From Clostridiales bacterium DTU072 (GTDB taxonomy: Bacteria; Bacillota; Clostridia; Christensenellales; DTU072), in contig LFSG01000054.1 in the NCBI GenBank assembly GCA_001512685.1, forward strand, positions 1 through 44,309: a stretch of 44,309 bases of DNA, given 5' to 3'. A program made the translations under genes and the position numbers. Each line of letters opens with the position of its first letter. Within the stretch, counting starts at the first letter, position 1. The notes under the pieces are model-generated. The model searched no databases. It was not told the origin of the DNA and saw only the letters and a list, made by a program, of their open reading frames with translations. Below, in pieces: positions 32,838-41,451 of the stretch.

Positions 32838-34139
32838 TTAATCTTTTTGGGCAAACAAAATATCCGTTTTTTTCTTCCAGTATTTGCGGTAAGAAGGCTT
32901 GCCCTTTTGAAAATTAAATTCGGCGCCGTTCATCTTTTTCAAATATTCGTCAATTAATTTATCGGCTTTTGCCCAACACTCTTTAATAATTTTGTTTCTT
33001 TCGGCTTTTGTTTTCTTGCTCTCAAATTTGTCCACATACTCTTTTTCCAATTGGCTTATCTCTTTTAAGAAAACGGCCTTGTCTATTTGTCCGGCGTAAA
33101 TATATCTGTTCAGCCTTTCGTATTTCATCCAATACTCCTTTGCTTTTTCCTCGTTTTCGGTTTCTATGGGCATTTCTTTGTCCAAGATAAGCGGTTTGAA
33201 AATGCTTTGGCAAGGGGTGGATGTGGCGGTTACGTAATAATACGCGTCGTCGGGAGAAAGCGAAGCCACATAGCTGCCCGTGGTATGGTCGCCTATGAGC
33301 CCGCCCGCGTGCATACAAATTGAAGCCACCGAATTGGTGTCCTCTTTATAATTCGGCGCATGGCTTCTTAAAATTTCCATCATTGTTTGAACGGTTATCT
33401 GCCCTTTATTCTTTTCCAAGACCTCTTGAGCAAGACATCTTCTCTTTTTGGCTTTTGCAAAATGCGTATAAATCTTATCGGAATAGCATCTTGCAAACCC
33501 GAATTCCTCCATTGTGTTGCAACGGCGCTTTTTAATAACGTTGTCTATGGCGTTGGGATGTATGATATCGTAATCCTCTTCAATTGAAAGACAGTTGGAG
33601 ATGGCGTAAAAATCTTTGACTTTCTTTGCGGCGTAATACTTGCCCGCCGTTTCCAGCACATACGCTTCTTCCCTGTCAGCGATAAGGAAAGAATTATGAT
33701 AGTGGAAGTTGTGGTCATAGCCGCAATTGCCGCCCTGTCCGTATTCCTGCAATAATTCAATGATTAAATCCAAAGCCTCTTTAGCCTTCTTTGTCCGTTC
33801 CAAGGCCAATCTCAGCATGTCCATGCCAATAAGGCTGTCTTTTCCTTTCTTTTCCTTGGTGAACACCGCTTCGTTGCCGATATTGAGCCCGTACTCGTTA
33901 AAGCCCATTTCGGCGCCCCATATCCAGCTGGGCTTCATAAGCACAACTTCATATGTATGTTGAACTTGGGGTATGGTTATATAAGTCAATTTGACATTAG
34001 GATTTTTATCCAAATCATAATCCTTTGCCGGATATCTGACCACCACATGGGGTTCGTTGGGGCTTCTGTCAGAATTTTTCGCAAACAGCATTCTGCCGTC
34101 CTTAGTTGCCGACGGCAAAGCAACAATGGTATCGCACAT
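32838..34139 (-). CDS. C69-family dipeptidase (N-terminal nucleophile hydrolase)
   Basis: C69 peptidases cleave dipeptides. The 433-residue protein starts Met-Cys, and Cys2 is the nucleophile freed by removal of Met. Family landmarks are CDTIVALPSATKDG, FAKNSDRSPNEP (about residues 20-31), PSWIWGAEMGFNEYGLNIGNEAVF (71-94) and NSFLIADREEAYVLETAG. No signal peptide is present, so it probably acts in the cytoplasm. The C-terminal 80 residues are Lys/Glu-rich helices. It is monocistronic, with its own promoter (34183) and terminator (32789). AAGGCGG lies 9 bases before the ATG. Confidence 0.92.
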   Translation of the reverse strand: MCDTIVALPSATKDGRMLFAKNSDRSPNEPHVVVRYPAKDYDLDKNPNVKLTYITIPQVQHTYEVVLMKPSWIWGAEMGFNEYGLNIGNEAVFTKEKKGKDSLIGMDMLRLALERTKKAKEALDLIIELLQEYGQGGNCGYDHNFHYHNSFLIADREEAYVLETAGKYYAAKKVKDFYAISNCLSIEEDYDIIHPNAIDNVIKKRRCNTMEEFGFARCYSDKIYTHFAKAKKRRCLAQEVLEKNKGQITVQTMMEILRSHAPNYKEDTNSVASICMHAGGLIGDHTTGSYVASLSPDDAYYYVTATSTPCQSIFKPLILDKEMPIETENEEKAKEYWMKYERLNRYIYAGQIDKAVFLKEISQLEKEYVDKFESKKTKAERNKIIKECWAKADKLIDEYLKKMNGAEFNFQKGKPSYRKYWKKKTDILFAQKD

Positions 34140-34182
34140 AATGAATTCCGCCTTTTTCAGTATTATTTATTAAATTAATTTG

Positions 34183-34211
34183 ATTTTAGCACAAAACAGA
34201 TATAATTTCAA
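34183..34211 (-). promoter_or_regulatory. Sigma-A promoter of the C69 peptidase gene
   Basis: On the minus strand: TTGAAA, a 17-base spacer, TAAAAT, about 44 bases before the ATG and just past the stop codon of the upstream membrane-protein gene. Confidence 0.6.
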
Positions 34212-34227
34212 TAGCCGGATATACTGT

Positions 34228-35649
34228 TTAAGGTCTGATAATCTGACGCTTTACGATTTTTTCTTCCAAAAGCAAATCTTTGTTTTTCTTGAGAATTTTG
34301 TTGTATCTCTCGGCTACGATAAACATATGAACTACTATGGCCACAAAGGGCAACGGCACAAAATATCCCACATTCACCATGGAATAGGCCGCGAAACCGC
34401 CTATGGAAAGCAATGTGTAAAGATTGAATACGCTTTTTACGTTGACAAGCGTTAAGAATCTTACTATTTCTTGATATCCGTAAGCGATTACGCCCACAAT
34501 ACCCAAACTGCCGAGAATCTGGAAGAGAGTGGAATGATACCAATACATACACCACGGCTGCGGATGATAATACAAGCCTCCGTCATAAGCGATCCCTTTG
34601 CCGAATATGGGATATTCCAAAAAATTATGCCAAGCAAGCTTATAAAGTTTTACCCTTGCCTCATTCCCTTTCACTTCCATGATTTCCAAAATATTTTCTA
34701 AAAAGGGCGAAACCCAAAACCAAAACACCAACAGCATCGTTATGGCGATTACGACAAGCACAATAAGATACTTCAATCTGTGTTTTTTGGCTACGATAAA
34801 TGTCGTTAAAAGCACAAACGGAAACACTATGGTGCTGAACAGTATTCCGCCTCTTGACAAACTCAAAACCATGGCGATATATTGCAAAACTCCCACCGCA
34901 AAATAAAAAACCGAAGGCGCGGCTTTTGAGGTCTTTACGGCAAGATAAAAAGCAAACGGCATGGACAGCAAAAGATTGTTGGATAAATTGTTGCCAAATT
35001 GAAAATGGCGCATGAAACGACGAAAGTTTTGGGCAATTTCGTGACCGTTTTCGATATACTCCCATGCCACCATGGCTATACCCATAATGCCTATGCCCAC
35101 CATCATGCGCGCAAAATAATTGGCAATTCTCTCTTTATCGTATGGAACATAAGCCTGCAGAATAATATAAATGCCCACCATACCGAAACCAAGCCCAAAT
35201 ACATAATAAAGCGCGGGCATGGAAAAATATTCCTTGGCGGAAAGATAGCCCACTCCCCCCAAAGTAATGGCTATGGCAACGGCAAGAGTGGTATAGAAGA
35301 ATTTATCCAATTTCACTTTGGGAGGAAATAGAATCATGTGCGCAATAAAAGCGGGCACCGCAATAATGGGCGCGTAATAAACCGGATCGAAAAAGTTAAC
35401 TTCTCCGTGGCGTGCAAGCGGAGTCATAGCGAGTATGGCTACGGCCAAAAAACTGGGCATCAAGTCCTTGCATAAAATCCAATTGAAAGCGGCAACGATC
35501 ACTATGGCGTAAATCGCGTATATTTCCAAGCTGAAAATATATCCGATAATGCCGATTATGGTGATTAAAGCTATATAGAAGTTTGAATAAAAGAATTTAT
35601 CCGCTTTTTGTGATATCAGAGAAAACTTGGTGTTCTTAACAATGCTCAT
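34228..35649 (-). CDS. O-antigen ligase/polymerase-like membrane protein (Wzy_C-like)
   Basis: The product has 473 residues with about 11 or 12 membrane helices and a large extracellular loop. The loop contains EARVKLYKLAWHNFLEYPIFGKGIAYDGGLYYH...WYHSTLFQILGSLGIVG. Pfam-type Wzy_C proteins share this layout (R...W..a...f...P.fG.G......H......l...G..G). They join or polymerise glycan chains on the outer membrane face. In a Gram-positive-type cell it may act on a capsule or teichoic-acid-like polymer, which is inference. The ATG follows GGAG by 5 bases. A basic C-terminal tail is consistent with a cytoplasmic end. Confidence 0.85.
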   Translation of the reverse strand: MSIVKNTKFSLISQKADKFFYSNFYIALITIIGIIGYIFSLEIYAIYAIVIVAAFNWILCKDLMPSFLAVAILAMTPLARHGEVNFFDPVYYAPIIAVPAFIAHMILFPPKVKLDKFFYTTLAVAIAITLGGVGYLSAKEYFSMPALYYVFGLGFGMVGIYIILQAYVPYDKERIANYFARMMVGIGIMGIAMVAWEYIENGHEIAQNFRRFMRHFQFGNNLSNNLLLSMPFAFYLAVKTSKAAPSVFYFAVGVLQYIAMVLSLSRGGILFSTIVFPFVLLTTFIVAKKHRLKYLIVLVVIAITMLLVFWFWVSPFLENILEIMEVKGNEARVKLYKLAWHNFLEYPIFGKGIAYDGGLYYHPQPWCMYWYHSTLFQILGSLGIVGVIAYGYQEIVRFLTLVNVKSVFNLYTLLSIGGFAAYSMVNVGYFVPLPFVAIVVHMFIVAERYNKILKKNKDLLLEEKIVKRQIIRP

Positions 35650-35678
35650 ATACTCCTGCCGCATTCATAATTTTTTAC

Positions 35679-35707
35679 ATAATAACACCTAAATCCGACA
35701 AAGTCAA
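35679..35707 (-). promoter_or_regulatory. Sigma-A promoter of the O-antigen-ligase-like gene
   Basis: On the minus strand: TTGACT, a 17-base spacer, TATTAT, 29 bases before the ATG. Confidence 0.6.
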
Positions 35708-35789
35708 AGAGAATCGATTATATTCTTTATCGGGCCGCGAGCGCTATATAATTTTGGCCGAAATCCCTTCATCCTATAATGCGGAAAAA

Positions 35790-35945
35790 TTATTTTATCA
35801 CCATTACCACAAAGCTTTCGCCTGTTTCCAATTTTACCAAAAACTTATACCCGTCTTTCAAGCGGTCCTCTTCGATTTTGAGCACTTCTTCAATATTCAT
35901 AAAAACGGCTTCGCTTACCTTATCCGAAAATTCTTGTACTGTCAT
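35790..35945 (-). CDS. Small hypothetical protein, 51 residues
   Basis: The product starts MTVQEFSDKVSEAVFMNIEE and ends in a predicted beta hairpin DGYKFLVKLETGESFVVMVIK. It is soluble and acidic and resembles a tiny helix-plus-sheet protein. I do not recognise the family. Support for a real gene: AGGAGATGAAGG directly before the ATG, a strong promoter at 35982-36010 with a perfect TATAAT, and a strand shared with both neighbours. It is short enough to be missed by length-filtered annotation. Confidence 0.68.
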   Translation of the reverse strand: MTVQEFSDKVSEAVFMNIEEVLKIEEDRLKDGYKFLVKLETGESFVVMVIK

Positions 35946-35981
35946 TTTCCTTCATCTCCTGTATTATTATTTTCTAATGCC

Positions 35982-36010
35982 ATTATATTAAGTTAAATAA
36001 CTATAGTCAA
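35982..36010 (-). promoter_or_regulatory. Sigma-A promoter of the 51-residue gene
   Basis: On the minus strand: TTGACT, a 17-base spacer, TATAAT, 36 bases before the ATG. The remaining 200 bp of the gap up to 36211 holds only a 7-bp inverted repeat (CGAGGTT/AACCTCG at 36090-36115), which may be a weak terminator for the hydrolase gene. Confidence 0.65.
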
Positions 36011-36211
36011 TTTTAATTTTTAGAATAAAAAAGCGGAAAATCGTAAACAAAAGGAGATTATGTCAATAAGTGTCGAAAAATAACGAATGCGAGGTTCTTT
36101 AATAAAAAAACCTCGACTAAGCGCGAATCTTAAATTTTGTCAATTGTGCTACAAAATTATACATTATGGGAACCCAAATGTATATTTTAAGCGGCAATTC
36201 AAACTTTGTTT

Positions 36212-37120
36212 TTATTTACTTAAGCATTTAAGAATAAACTCATTTATGTCATTAAATACTTCTTCGTAATTGATCTCATTTATCAATTCATGTCTGGCGC
36301 CGGGATAAAGCTTAAAAAACAAATCCTTAACTCCTTGTTTTTTATAGAATTTATAAAGCTTTATTACCTTTTTACCCCATCCTCCTATGGGATCCATATC
36401 TCCGCTGAGTATGGCAAGCGGCGTGTTCCGGTTTATTTTAGCCGTATTTTCCTTTCGGTTGGTTTGATATATGCCTTTAAGCATGGAAAAAATAAAATTG
36501 ACGCTCATATTTACGCCGCAAAGAGGGTCTTCAATAAAAGCTTGCCTTCTCGTGTTGTCGCGGGTTATCCAAAGACATGCGCCCTTTTCGCCTTTGTATT
36601 TCAAATTAAACAGTTTGTCGCTTACGCTGTTAATGAATTTTGGGCGCCAATCTTTTTTTATCAAATATAAAAGATATAAAATCGCCATGCCCATCGCGGA
36701 CAAGCAGTTGGGGATTTTTGCAGAGCCCAATAGAATAACTGCTTTGACATCGGTTGATTGCTGATAAAACGCTTGCCCTAAAAAGCTCCCGTAGCTGTGT
36801 CCGATAAATATTTGAGGCAAATTGTATTGTTCTTTAAGATATTTGTGAATAAACAATAAATCTTTCAAAGTGTCGCCGAACATAAAACCGTCATGATGCC
36901 CTCGATTTTTTTCGTCTTCAGTGTATCCGTGCCCCCTATGGTCGTCGGCGAACACTATATAGCCTTGACTGTTTAGATATCTTGCGAACCTATCATATTT
37001 CATGGCGTATTCACCCATGCCGTGGCAGAGCTGGACCACGGCTTTGGGGTTTGTTGCCTCATCCCATAAAGTGCAGTGAAGTATTGTTTCGTCAAATGAT
37101 TTCAGCTCAATGGTTTTCAT
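36212..37120 (-). CDS. Alpha/beta hydrolase, monoacylglycerol-lipase/lysophospholipase type
   Basis: This 302-residue cytoplasmic serine hydrolase of the S33/Hydrolase_4 group has typical motifs: LCHGMGEYAMKYDRFARYL (residues 31-49), the DDHRGHGYT loop (59-67), nucleophile elbow GHSYGS (Ser109), Asp in SGDMDPIGG and His in YPGARHELINE near the C-terminus. Such enzymes split monoacylglycerols or lysophospholipids. The exact substrate here is unknown. GAGG lies about 12 bases before the ATG. Confidence 0.93.
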   Translation of the reverse strand: MKTIELKSFDETILHCTLWDEATNPKAVVQLCHGMGEYAMKYDRFARYLNSQGYIVFADDHRGHGYTEDEKNRGHHDGFMFGDTLKDLLFIHKYLKEQYNLPQIFIGHSYGSFLGQAFYQQSTDVKAVILLGSAKIPNCLSAMGMAILYLLYLIKKDWRPKFINSVSDKLFNLKYKGEKGACLWITRDNTRRQAFIEDPLCGVNMSVNFIFSMLKGIYQTNRKENTAKINRNTPLAILSGDMDPIGGWGKKVIKLYKFYKKQGVKDLFFKLYPGARHELINEINYEEVFNDINEFILKCLSK

Positions 37121-37434
37121 TTTTACTTTTACCTCTTATCCCGAATAATTGTATTCCCCGCTGTTCTTTCTACAATATAACCGCCAAAAGGCGCTGCTTT
37201 CTGAGGGCGCGTTAAATTTATTTTATCACAAATTTTGCCGATTTGCATTATCAAATTAAATTTTAATTATAAAATAAGGCAATTAGAATTAATACATGAA
37301 ATAAAAAAACCATACGCAAAAAAAATTGTTTGACATCCTTCATTGAATTATTGCAAAAGCCGACGATATTTCTATAATTTTTCAACTATTTTTATTATAT
37401 AAATAATTTAACTGTAGATTATGGAGGGCAAACT
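37121..37434. other. Divergent intergenic region, 314 bp
   Basis: It separates the hydrolase (minus) from the lipoprotein pair (plus). It holds the ribosome binding sites of both, the promoter at 37351-37378, and a small CGCC-AAAA-GGCG hairpin near 37186. No further gene or RNA was recognised. Confidence 0.6.
37351..37378 (+). promoter_or_regulatory. Sigma-A promoter of the first lipoprotein of the tandem pair
   Basis: TTGCAA, a 16-base spacer, perfect TATAAT, 57 bases before the ATG. Confidence 0.55.
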
Positions 37435-38631
37435 ATGAAAAGAAAGTTTTGCGCCGTTGCCTTAACGCTTTTGATTGTCTTGGCGGCATTGTCTTTGACA
37501 GCTTGCAATAATGACCGCTTAAAAAAATTAAAAGGCTACTATTTATATACATATGACGCTTCCCAAGGCAAATTTGTTAAATCTTTATCTAAAATCGTAT
37601 TCAAAAACAAACAAAAATATTATTTTTATGACAAAAACAATATGCTTAAAATCGCGGGGGATTATCATATCAACGATGATGTAATAACTCTTATTCCCGA
37701 TAATATAGGCAACCAAAACCGTATGGAAGCCGCCGTTTGCCTTTTAAGTTATAAAGATTATCTCATTAATCCCGAAAACGCCTATGTGAAAGCGGGAGAA
37801 GATGAAAAAATATCTGAATTTGAAGGCCTTTACGGCGACAAATTCAAGCTTAAGGACGGCAAAATCTTCAAAAGCGCGTACGACAATCCCGACCCCGAAA
37901 GCTTTACCGTTTTGGCGGGAGAATACGAGCGCGACCTTACGGGGGATTTTGTTACTTTGTTTTTTGACGGAAAGCCCTCTGTCACCTATTTGCGTTATTT
38001 TTGTAAAGATGAGCTCAATCGTCAAGTCAGCTGTCTTGCCCAATCAATTTTTTGCCACAAGGAAATTGATTTCAAAGGGGCGGATATTGCTGCGGTGGAT
38101 TTGCAAAAATCCGTATTCGCTTACCAAGAAGAAAACGCCTTGGGCTATGAATTGAATTTAATTGCTTACCCCTCCAAAGAAAAAATTATTACGGGCGCCG
38201 AATTCAGACTCATTGACGCAAGCTCTCCTTCCGCTTTCATGCAAGGCTCTTCTTTATTTTTTGAAGGCGACGGCTGGGCGGATATAGAATATAAATACGG
38301 TCCTTTCAAAGACATAGTAAAGGTGTATATTGTAAAATTTGAGCTTGAAGAGAATATCCCCGACATAAATCGCGTTTATAATGCGGGAGAGACAGCTTCT
38401 TATCTTGGAATTATCGACAAATTAGTCATCTATACCGATGTTGATTTTGCCCGCTATATCGTGAAAATTAACAACGACGCGCTTGCCGTAGACCAAGAAG
38501 GGCAAATTAAATTCATAAAAGAAGGCACCGTTGAAGTTATGCTTTTTGTCAGATATATAAGAAATTCCTACATTGACGGCTCGTGGGAAGTATTGGAGCT
38601 CAATCAAACGATTAACTTATTCATTGAATGA
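37435..38631 (+). CDS. Predicted lipoprotein, first of a tandem paralogous pair
   Basis: This 398-residue protein has a signal peptide ending in lipobox LTAC (Cys24). It has no recognised family. The N-terminal third (LYTYDASQGKFVKSLSKIVFKNKQKYYFYDKNN..., LIPDNIGNQNRMEA) looks like a small lipocalin-like or META-like beta-barrel, and a similar strand pattern recurs in the second third (FEGLYGDKFKLKDGKIFKS). The last third resembles a bacterial Ig-like domain (TGAEFRLID, FEGDGWADIEYKYG, IKFIKEGTVEVMLFVRYI). GGAGGG lies 7 bases before the ATG. The paralogue at 38796 has exactly the same length, which indicates a simple duplication. Surface exposure is inferred. Confidence 0.82.
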   Translation: MKRKFCAVALTLLIVLAALSLTACNNDRLKKLKGYYLYTYDASQGKFVKSLSKIVFKNKQKYYFYDKNNMLKIAGDYHINDDVITLIPDNIGNQNRMEAAVCLLSYKDYLINPENAYVKAGEDEKISEFEGLYGDKFKLKDGKIFKSAYDNPDPESFTVLAGEYERDLTGDFVTLFFDGKPSVTYLRYFCKDELNRQVSCLAQSIFCHKEIDFKGADIAAVDLQKSVFAYQEENALGYELNLIAYPSKEKIITGAEFRLIDASSPSAFMQGSSLFFEGDGWADIEYKYGPFKDIVKVYIVKFELEENIPDINRVYNAGETASYLGIIDKLVIYTDVDFARYIVKINNDALAVDQEGQIKFIKEGTVEVMLFVRYIRNSYIDGSWEVLELNQTINLFIE

Positions 38632-38678
38632 ATAATAACTTTGTCGTTATTCAATAATACGACACAATATCATACCTT

Positions 38679-38706
38679 AAACAAACCTCTGTTCAGAGGT
38701 TTTGTT
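38679..38706 (+). terminator. Intrinsic terminator between the paralogous lipoprotein genes
   Basis: A perfect 13-bp stem (AAACAAACCTCTG with its complement) with a very tight loop is followed by TTTTAT. With the promoter just downstream it shows that the two paralogues are separate transcription units. Confidence 0.8.
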
Positions 38707-38718
38707 TTTATAAATACC

Positions 38719-38747
38719 TTGTTGTTATTACAACGGCATAGTATAAT
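38719..38747 (+). promoter_or_regulatory. Sigma-A promoter of the second lipoprotein gene
   Basis: TTGTTG, a 17-base spacer, perfect TATAAT, 49 bases before the ATG. Confidence 0.55.
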
Positions 38748-38795
38748 GGATTTATAAATAATTTGACTTTTTTCGCCTTCATAAGGAGGATTTTT

Positions 38796-39992
38796 ATGAA
38801 AAAAAGGCTATTGGTTATTTTATCGGCCCTTTTGGCGATTTTGTGCGCTTTATTATTCTTAACCGCCTGCAATACTCTAAAAAAGGGCAAAGATTACAAT
38901 TTATACACTTTTGAGCCGCTGATGGGCAAATTTGTAAGGAATTCAAGCAAAATAATTTTTGATAAAAAGCAAAAATACTTTATTTACGACAATTCAAACA
39001 TCTTGACAAATACGGGGGAATATCGGGATAACAACAACTATTTAACGCTTATACCCGATAATGTGGGCGACCAAAACCGTATGGAGGCCGTTGAATCTTT
39101 TTATCGATATAATAGCTACATAGTTCATATTCCGACTTCAAACCAAAGAAAAGGTGAAACCCAATTTGAAGATTTGTCTTCGCTTGAAGGCATTTATACA
39201 TCAAACATAAAAATTAAAAACGACAAAATATACAAAAGCTGCGACGGCAGCAATTTGCCCGAAAGCTTTACCGAAGAAATTGGAACATATGCCGTAAAAG
39301 GCGATTTTGTCATTTTTTATACCGAAAGCAATCAAATTAGAGTCTACTTGCAATTTACCTATGTAAACAGCTTGGGATATACCGTAAGGTGCCTTACAGA
39401 TACCTTTTATTCTTATAAAGCGCCTAATTTTTCATCAATTGACAACGCTTTTGTGGAAATGGAGAAAACCATATTCTATCTTGAAGGCGACGAGGAAGAA
39501 GAAGCAAGCTATTCCTTAAACCTTATCGCATATCCTTCCAAACAAAGAATAAGCGAAGGCGTTGAATATGTGATTACCGATATCGACAGCGAAGCCGCCG
39601 TGGCAGGCTCCGTATTGACATTTAAGGGAACGGGCAGAGTGAACATAAAATACAGATACGGCAGTTTCATCGATTCGGCATCTATTTATATTGTCAAATT
39701 TGACTTGAGGGATAATTTGACCGAACAGCAACGCACCTACCAAATAGGCGACAGGGTTTCGTATCAAAATATGGTATCGAGCAAATGCCAGTTCAACTCC
39801 TCGCCCGCTTACGATACCAGCATAAAAATAAATAACAGCTCGCTTGCCGAAGCCAAAAACGGCTATATTACCTTCAATGAAAGCGGTACGGTTAACGTTA
39901 CACTGGTAATAAGATACAAAAAAGCGCGCCCCAGTGGCAAAACTGAAACATTGACTCTCGAAAAGAATATCGATTTGATAATAACAGAATAG
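38796..39992 (+). CDS. Predicted lipoprotein, second of a tandem paralogous pair
   Basis: This is a paralogue of the gene at 37435, also 398 residues, with lipobox LTAC (Cys25). Shared landmarks in the same order are LYTFEPLMGKFVRNSSKIIF, FIYDNSN, LIPDNVGDQNRMEAVE, LEGIYTSNIKIKNDKIYKS, LNLIAYPSKQRI, and the C-terminal Ig-like part with FKGTGRVNIKYRYGSF and IVKFDL. The ATG is chosen for the ideal AAGGAGGA upstream; a longer frame would begin before it. The loss of identity in loops, with preserved strands, suggests an older duplication. No function can be assigned. Confidence 0.82.
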   Translation: MKKRLLVILSALLAILCALLFLTACNTLKKGKDYNLYTFEPLMGKFVRNSSKIIFDKKQKYFIYDNSNILTNTGEYRDNNNYLTLIPDNVGDQNRMEAVESFYRYNSYIVHIPTSNQRKGETQFEDLSSLEGIYTSNIKIKNDKIYKSCDGSNLPESFTEEIGTYAVKGDFVIFYTESNQIRVYLQFTYVNSLGYTVRCLTDTFYSYKAPNFSSIDNAFVEMEKTIFYLEGDEEEEASYSLNLIAYPSKQRISEGVEYVITDIDSEAAVAGSVLTFKGTGRVNIKYRYGSFIDSASIYIVKFDLRDNLTEQQRTYQIGDRVSYQNMVSSKCQFNSSPAYDTSIKINNSSLAEAKNGYITFNESGTVNVTLVIRYKKARPSGKTETLTLEKNIDLIITE

Positions 39993-40005
39993 CTTTTGTC
40001 TTAAA

Positions 40006-40034
40006 TTGACCTTTATAATCTTATCGTATATAAT
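40006..40034 (+). promoter_or_regulatory. Sigma-A promoter of the FAD-dependent oxidoreductase gene
   Basis: TTGACC, a 17-base spacer, perfect TATAAT, 34 bases before the ATG. A TTG at 40006 that could extend the coding frame is in fact part of the -35 box, which argues for the start at 40069. Confidence 0.75.
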
Positions 40035-40068
40035 TATTAGTGTTAATAACAATAAAAATGAGGCGCAA

Positions 40069-41445
40069 ATGCAAGCAAAACAAAAAAAATACGACATAGT
40101 GATTATAGGCGGCGGCATAGGCGGCATAATGGCCGCCTATGCGCTTGGAAAAACCCAAAAGGTTCTTTTAATTGAAAAGGGCCTGCCCTTACAAAAACGG
40201 AAATGTCCATTGGTTTCCAAAAGGACCCAAAAATGCTTGGGCTGCTCGCCTTGCTCTATTATGCAAGGCATGGGAGGCGCCGGCGCTTTTTCGGACGGCA
40301 AGTATGTCATATCTACCGAATATGGGGGATGGCTTACTTCGTTTATGCAAGACGAACTAGTGCTGAGCTATATCAACAAAGCCGACCAAATACTCATAAA
40401 GCACGGCGCAAGTCAAGAGAGATACTTGCCCGACGACGAATTAAAGCTTATTTGCCTTCAGCATGACTTGCATATGCAGCAGGCCGAATTAAAGCATTTG
40501 GGCACTGATGAAAACTTCAGCACCATGCTTAATCTTATCGACAATCTCGGTTCAAAATGCGAAATTCTTACAAATACCCCCGTTGTCGATATCGATAAAG
40601 ACAAAAATATTGTTCATTATACCCACGACGGTCAAACATTTTCGGTAAAAGGCGACAACATTATAATCGCCGTAGGCAGAGCGGGCAGCAGCTTTTTGGT
40701 GGACTGGTGCAAAAAGAACGGAATAAAGATGTCCAATAATCAAGTGGATATCGGAGTAAGAGTGGAGCTCCCCTACCTTGTTTGGCAACATTTCAGCAGG
40801 CGCATTTACGAGCCTAAGATTTGGTACAGAAGCGAAGGTTACGGCGATGTAACAAGGATGTTTTGCTTTAACGAAAGGGGCAGCGTGGTTATCGAAAATA
40901 CCAATGGAGTGCTTACGGTAAACGGCCATGCGTACAAAGGCGAAGATAAAAAAACGCAAAACAGCAATTTCGCCTTGCTTACCACCACCAAATTCACCCA
41001 GCCATTCAACGAGCCCATTGAATACGCAAGATATGTAGCAAGCCTGGCCAATAAAATAAGCGGCGGAAGCGTGCTTGTTCAACGATTCGGCGATTTGGTA
41101 AAAGGCAGGCGCTCAAACGAACACCGCATGAAAGATTGCACAACGATTCCCACCCTTAAAGCCGTGCCGGGCGACCTTTCGCTGTGCATGCCCAAGCGTC
41201 AGCTGGATAATATCATTGAAACTTTATACGCTTTGGACAAAGTGGCTCCGGGAACAGCTAACCATGACACTTTGCTTTACGGCATAGAATGCAAATACTA
41301 CTCCGCGCGACCGGAAACCGAAGACGATTTTATGTTAAAAGGCACTAAGAATATTTACGCCATTGGAGACGGCGCAGGGTTTACAAGAAGCCTTTCCCAC
41401 GCCGCCGCTCACGGATTGTATGTGGCTGATGTAATATTAAAGTGA
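40069..41445 (+). CDS. FAD-dependent oxidoreductase (COG2509-type, uncharacterised)
   Basis: This 458-residue flavoprotein opens with the Rossmann motif DIVIIGGGIGGIMAAYALG (about residues 9-27). A cysteine cluster CPLVSKRTQKCLGCSPC (about 46-62), then GMGGAGAFSDGK, is typical of the COG2509 FAD-dependent dehydrogenases. NIIIAVGRAGSSF and the closing NIYAIGDGAGFTRSLSHAAAHG provide the second FAD-binding part. Its reaction is not known for the family; reduction of a polyunsaturated or redox-active substrate has been suggested in general, and nothing here narrows it. GAGG lies 6 bases before the ATG. The gene converges on the GlmU-like gene with only 6 bp between stop codons. Confidence 0.9.
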   Translation: MQAKQKKYDIVIIGGGIGGIMAAYALGKTQKVLLIEKGLPLQKRKCPLVSKRTQKCLGCSPCSIMQGMGGAGAFSDGKYVISTEYGGWLTSFMQDELVLSYINKADQILIKHGASQERYLPDDELKLICLQHDLHMQQAELKHLGTDENFSTMLNLIDNLGSKCEILTNTPVVDIDKDKNIVHYTHDGQTFSVKGDNIIIAVGRAGSSFLVDWCKKNGIKMSNNQVDIGVRVELPYLVWQHFSRRIYEPKIWYRSEGYGDVTRMFCFNERGSVVIENTNGVLTVNGHAYKGEDKKTQNSNFALLTTTKFTQPFNEPIEYARYVASLANKISGGSVLVQRFGDLVKGRRSNEHRMKDCTTIPTLKAVPGDLSLCMPKRQLDNIIETLYALDKVAPGTANHDTLLYGIECKYYSARPETEDDFMLKGTKNIYAIGDGAGFTRSLSHAAAHGLYVADVILK

Positions 41446-41451
41446 GATTAA

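Noticed and set aside
35754-35996. Plus-strand frame of 80 codons
   Set aside because: It is the antisense of the 51-residue gene, which has a promoter and ribosome binding site on the other strand.
36053-36082. Plus-strand AAAAGGAG followed by an ATG
   Set aside because: The frame stops after seven codons (MSISVEK).
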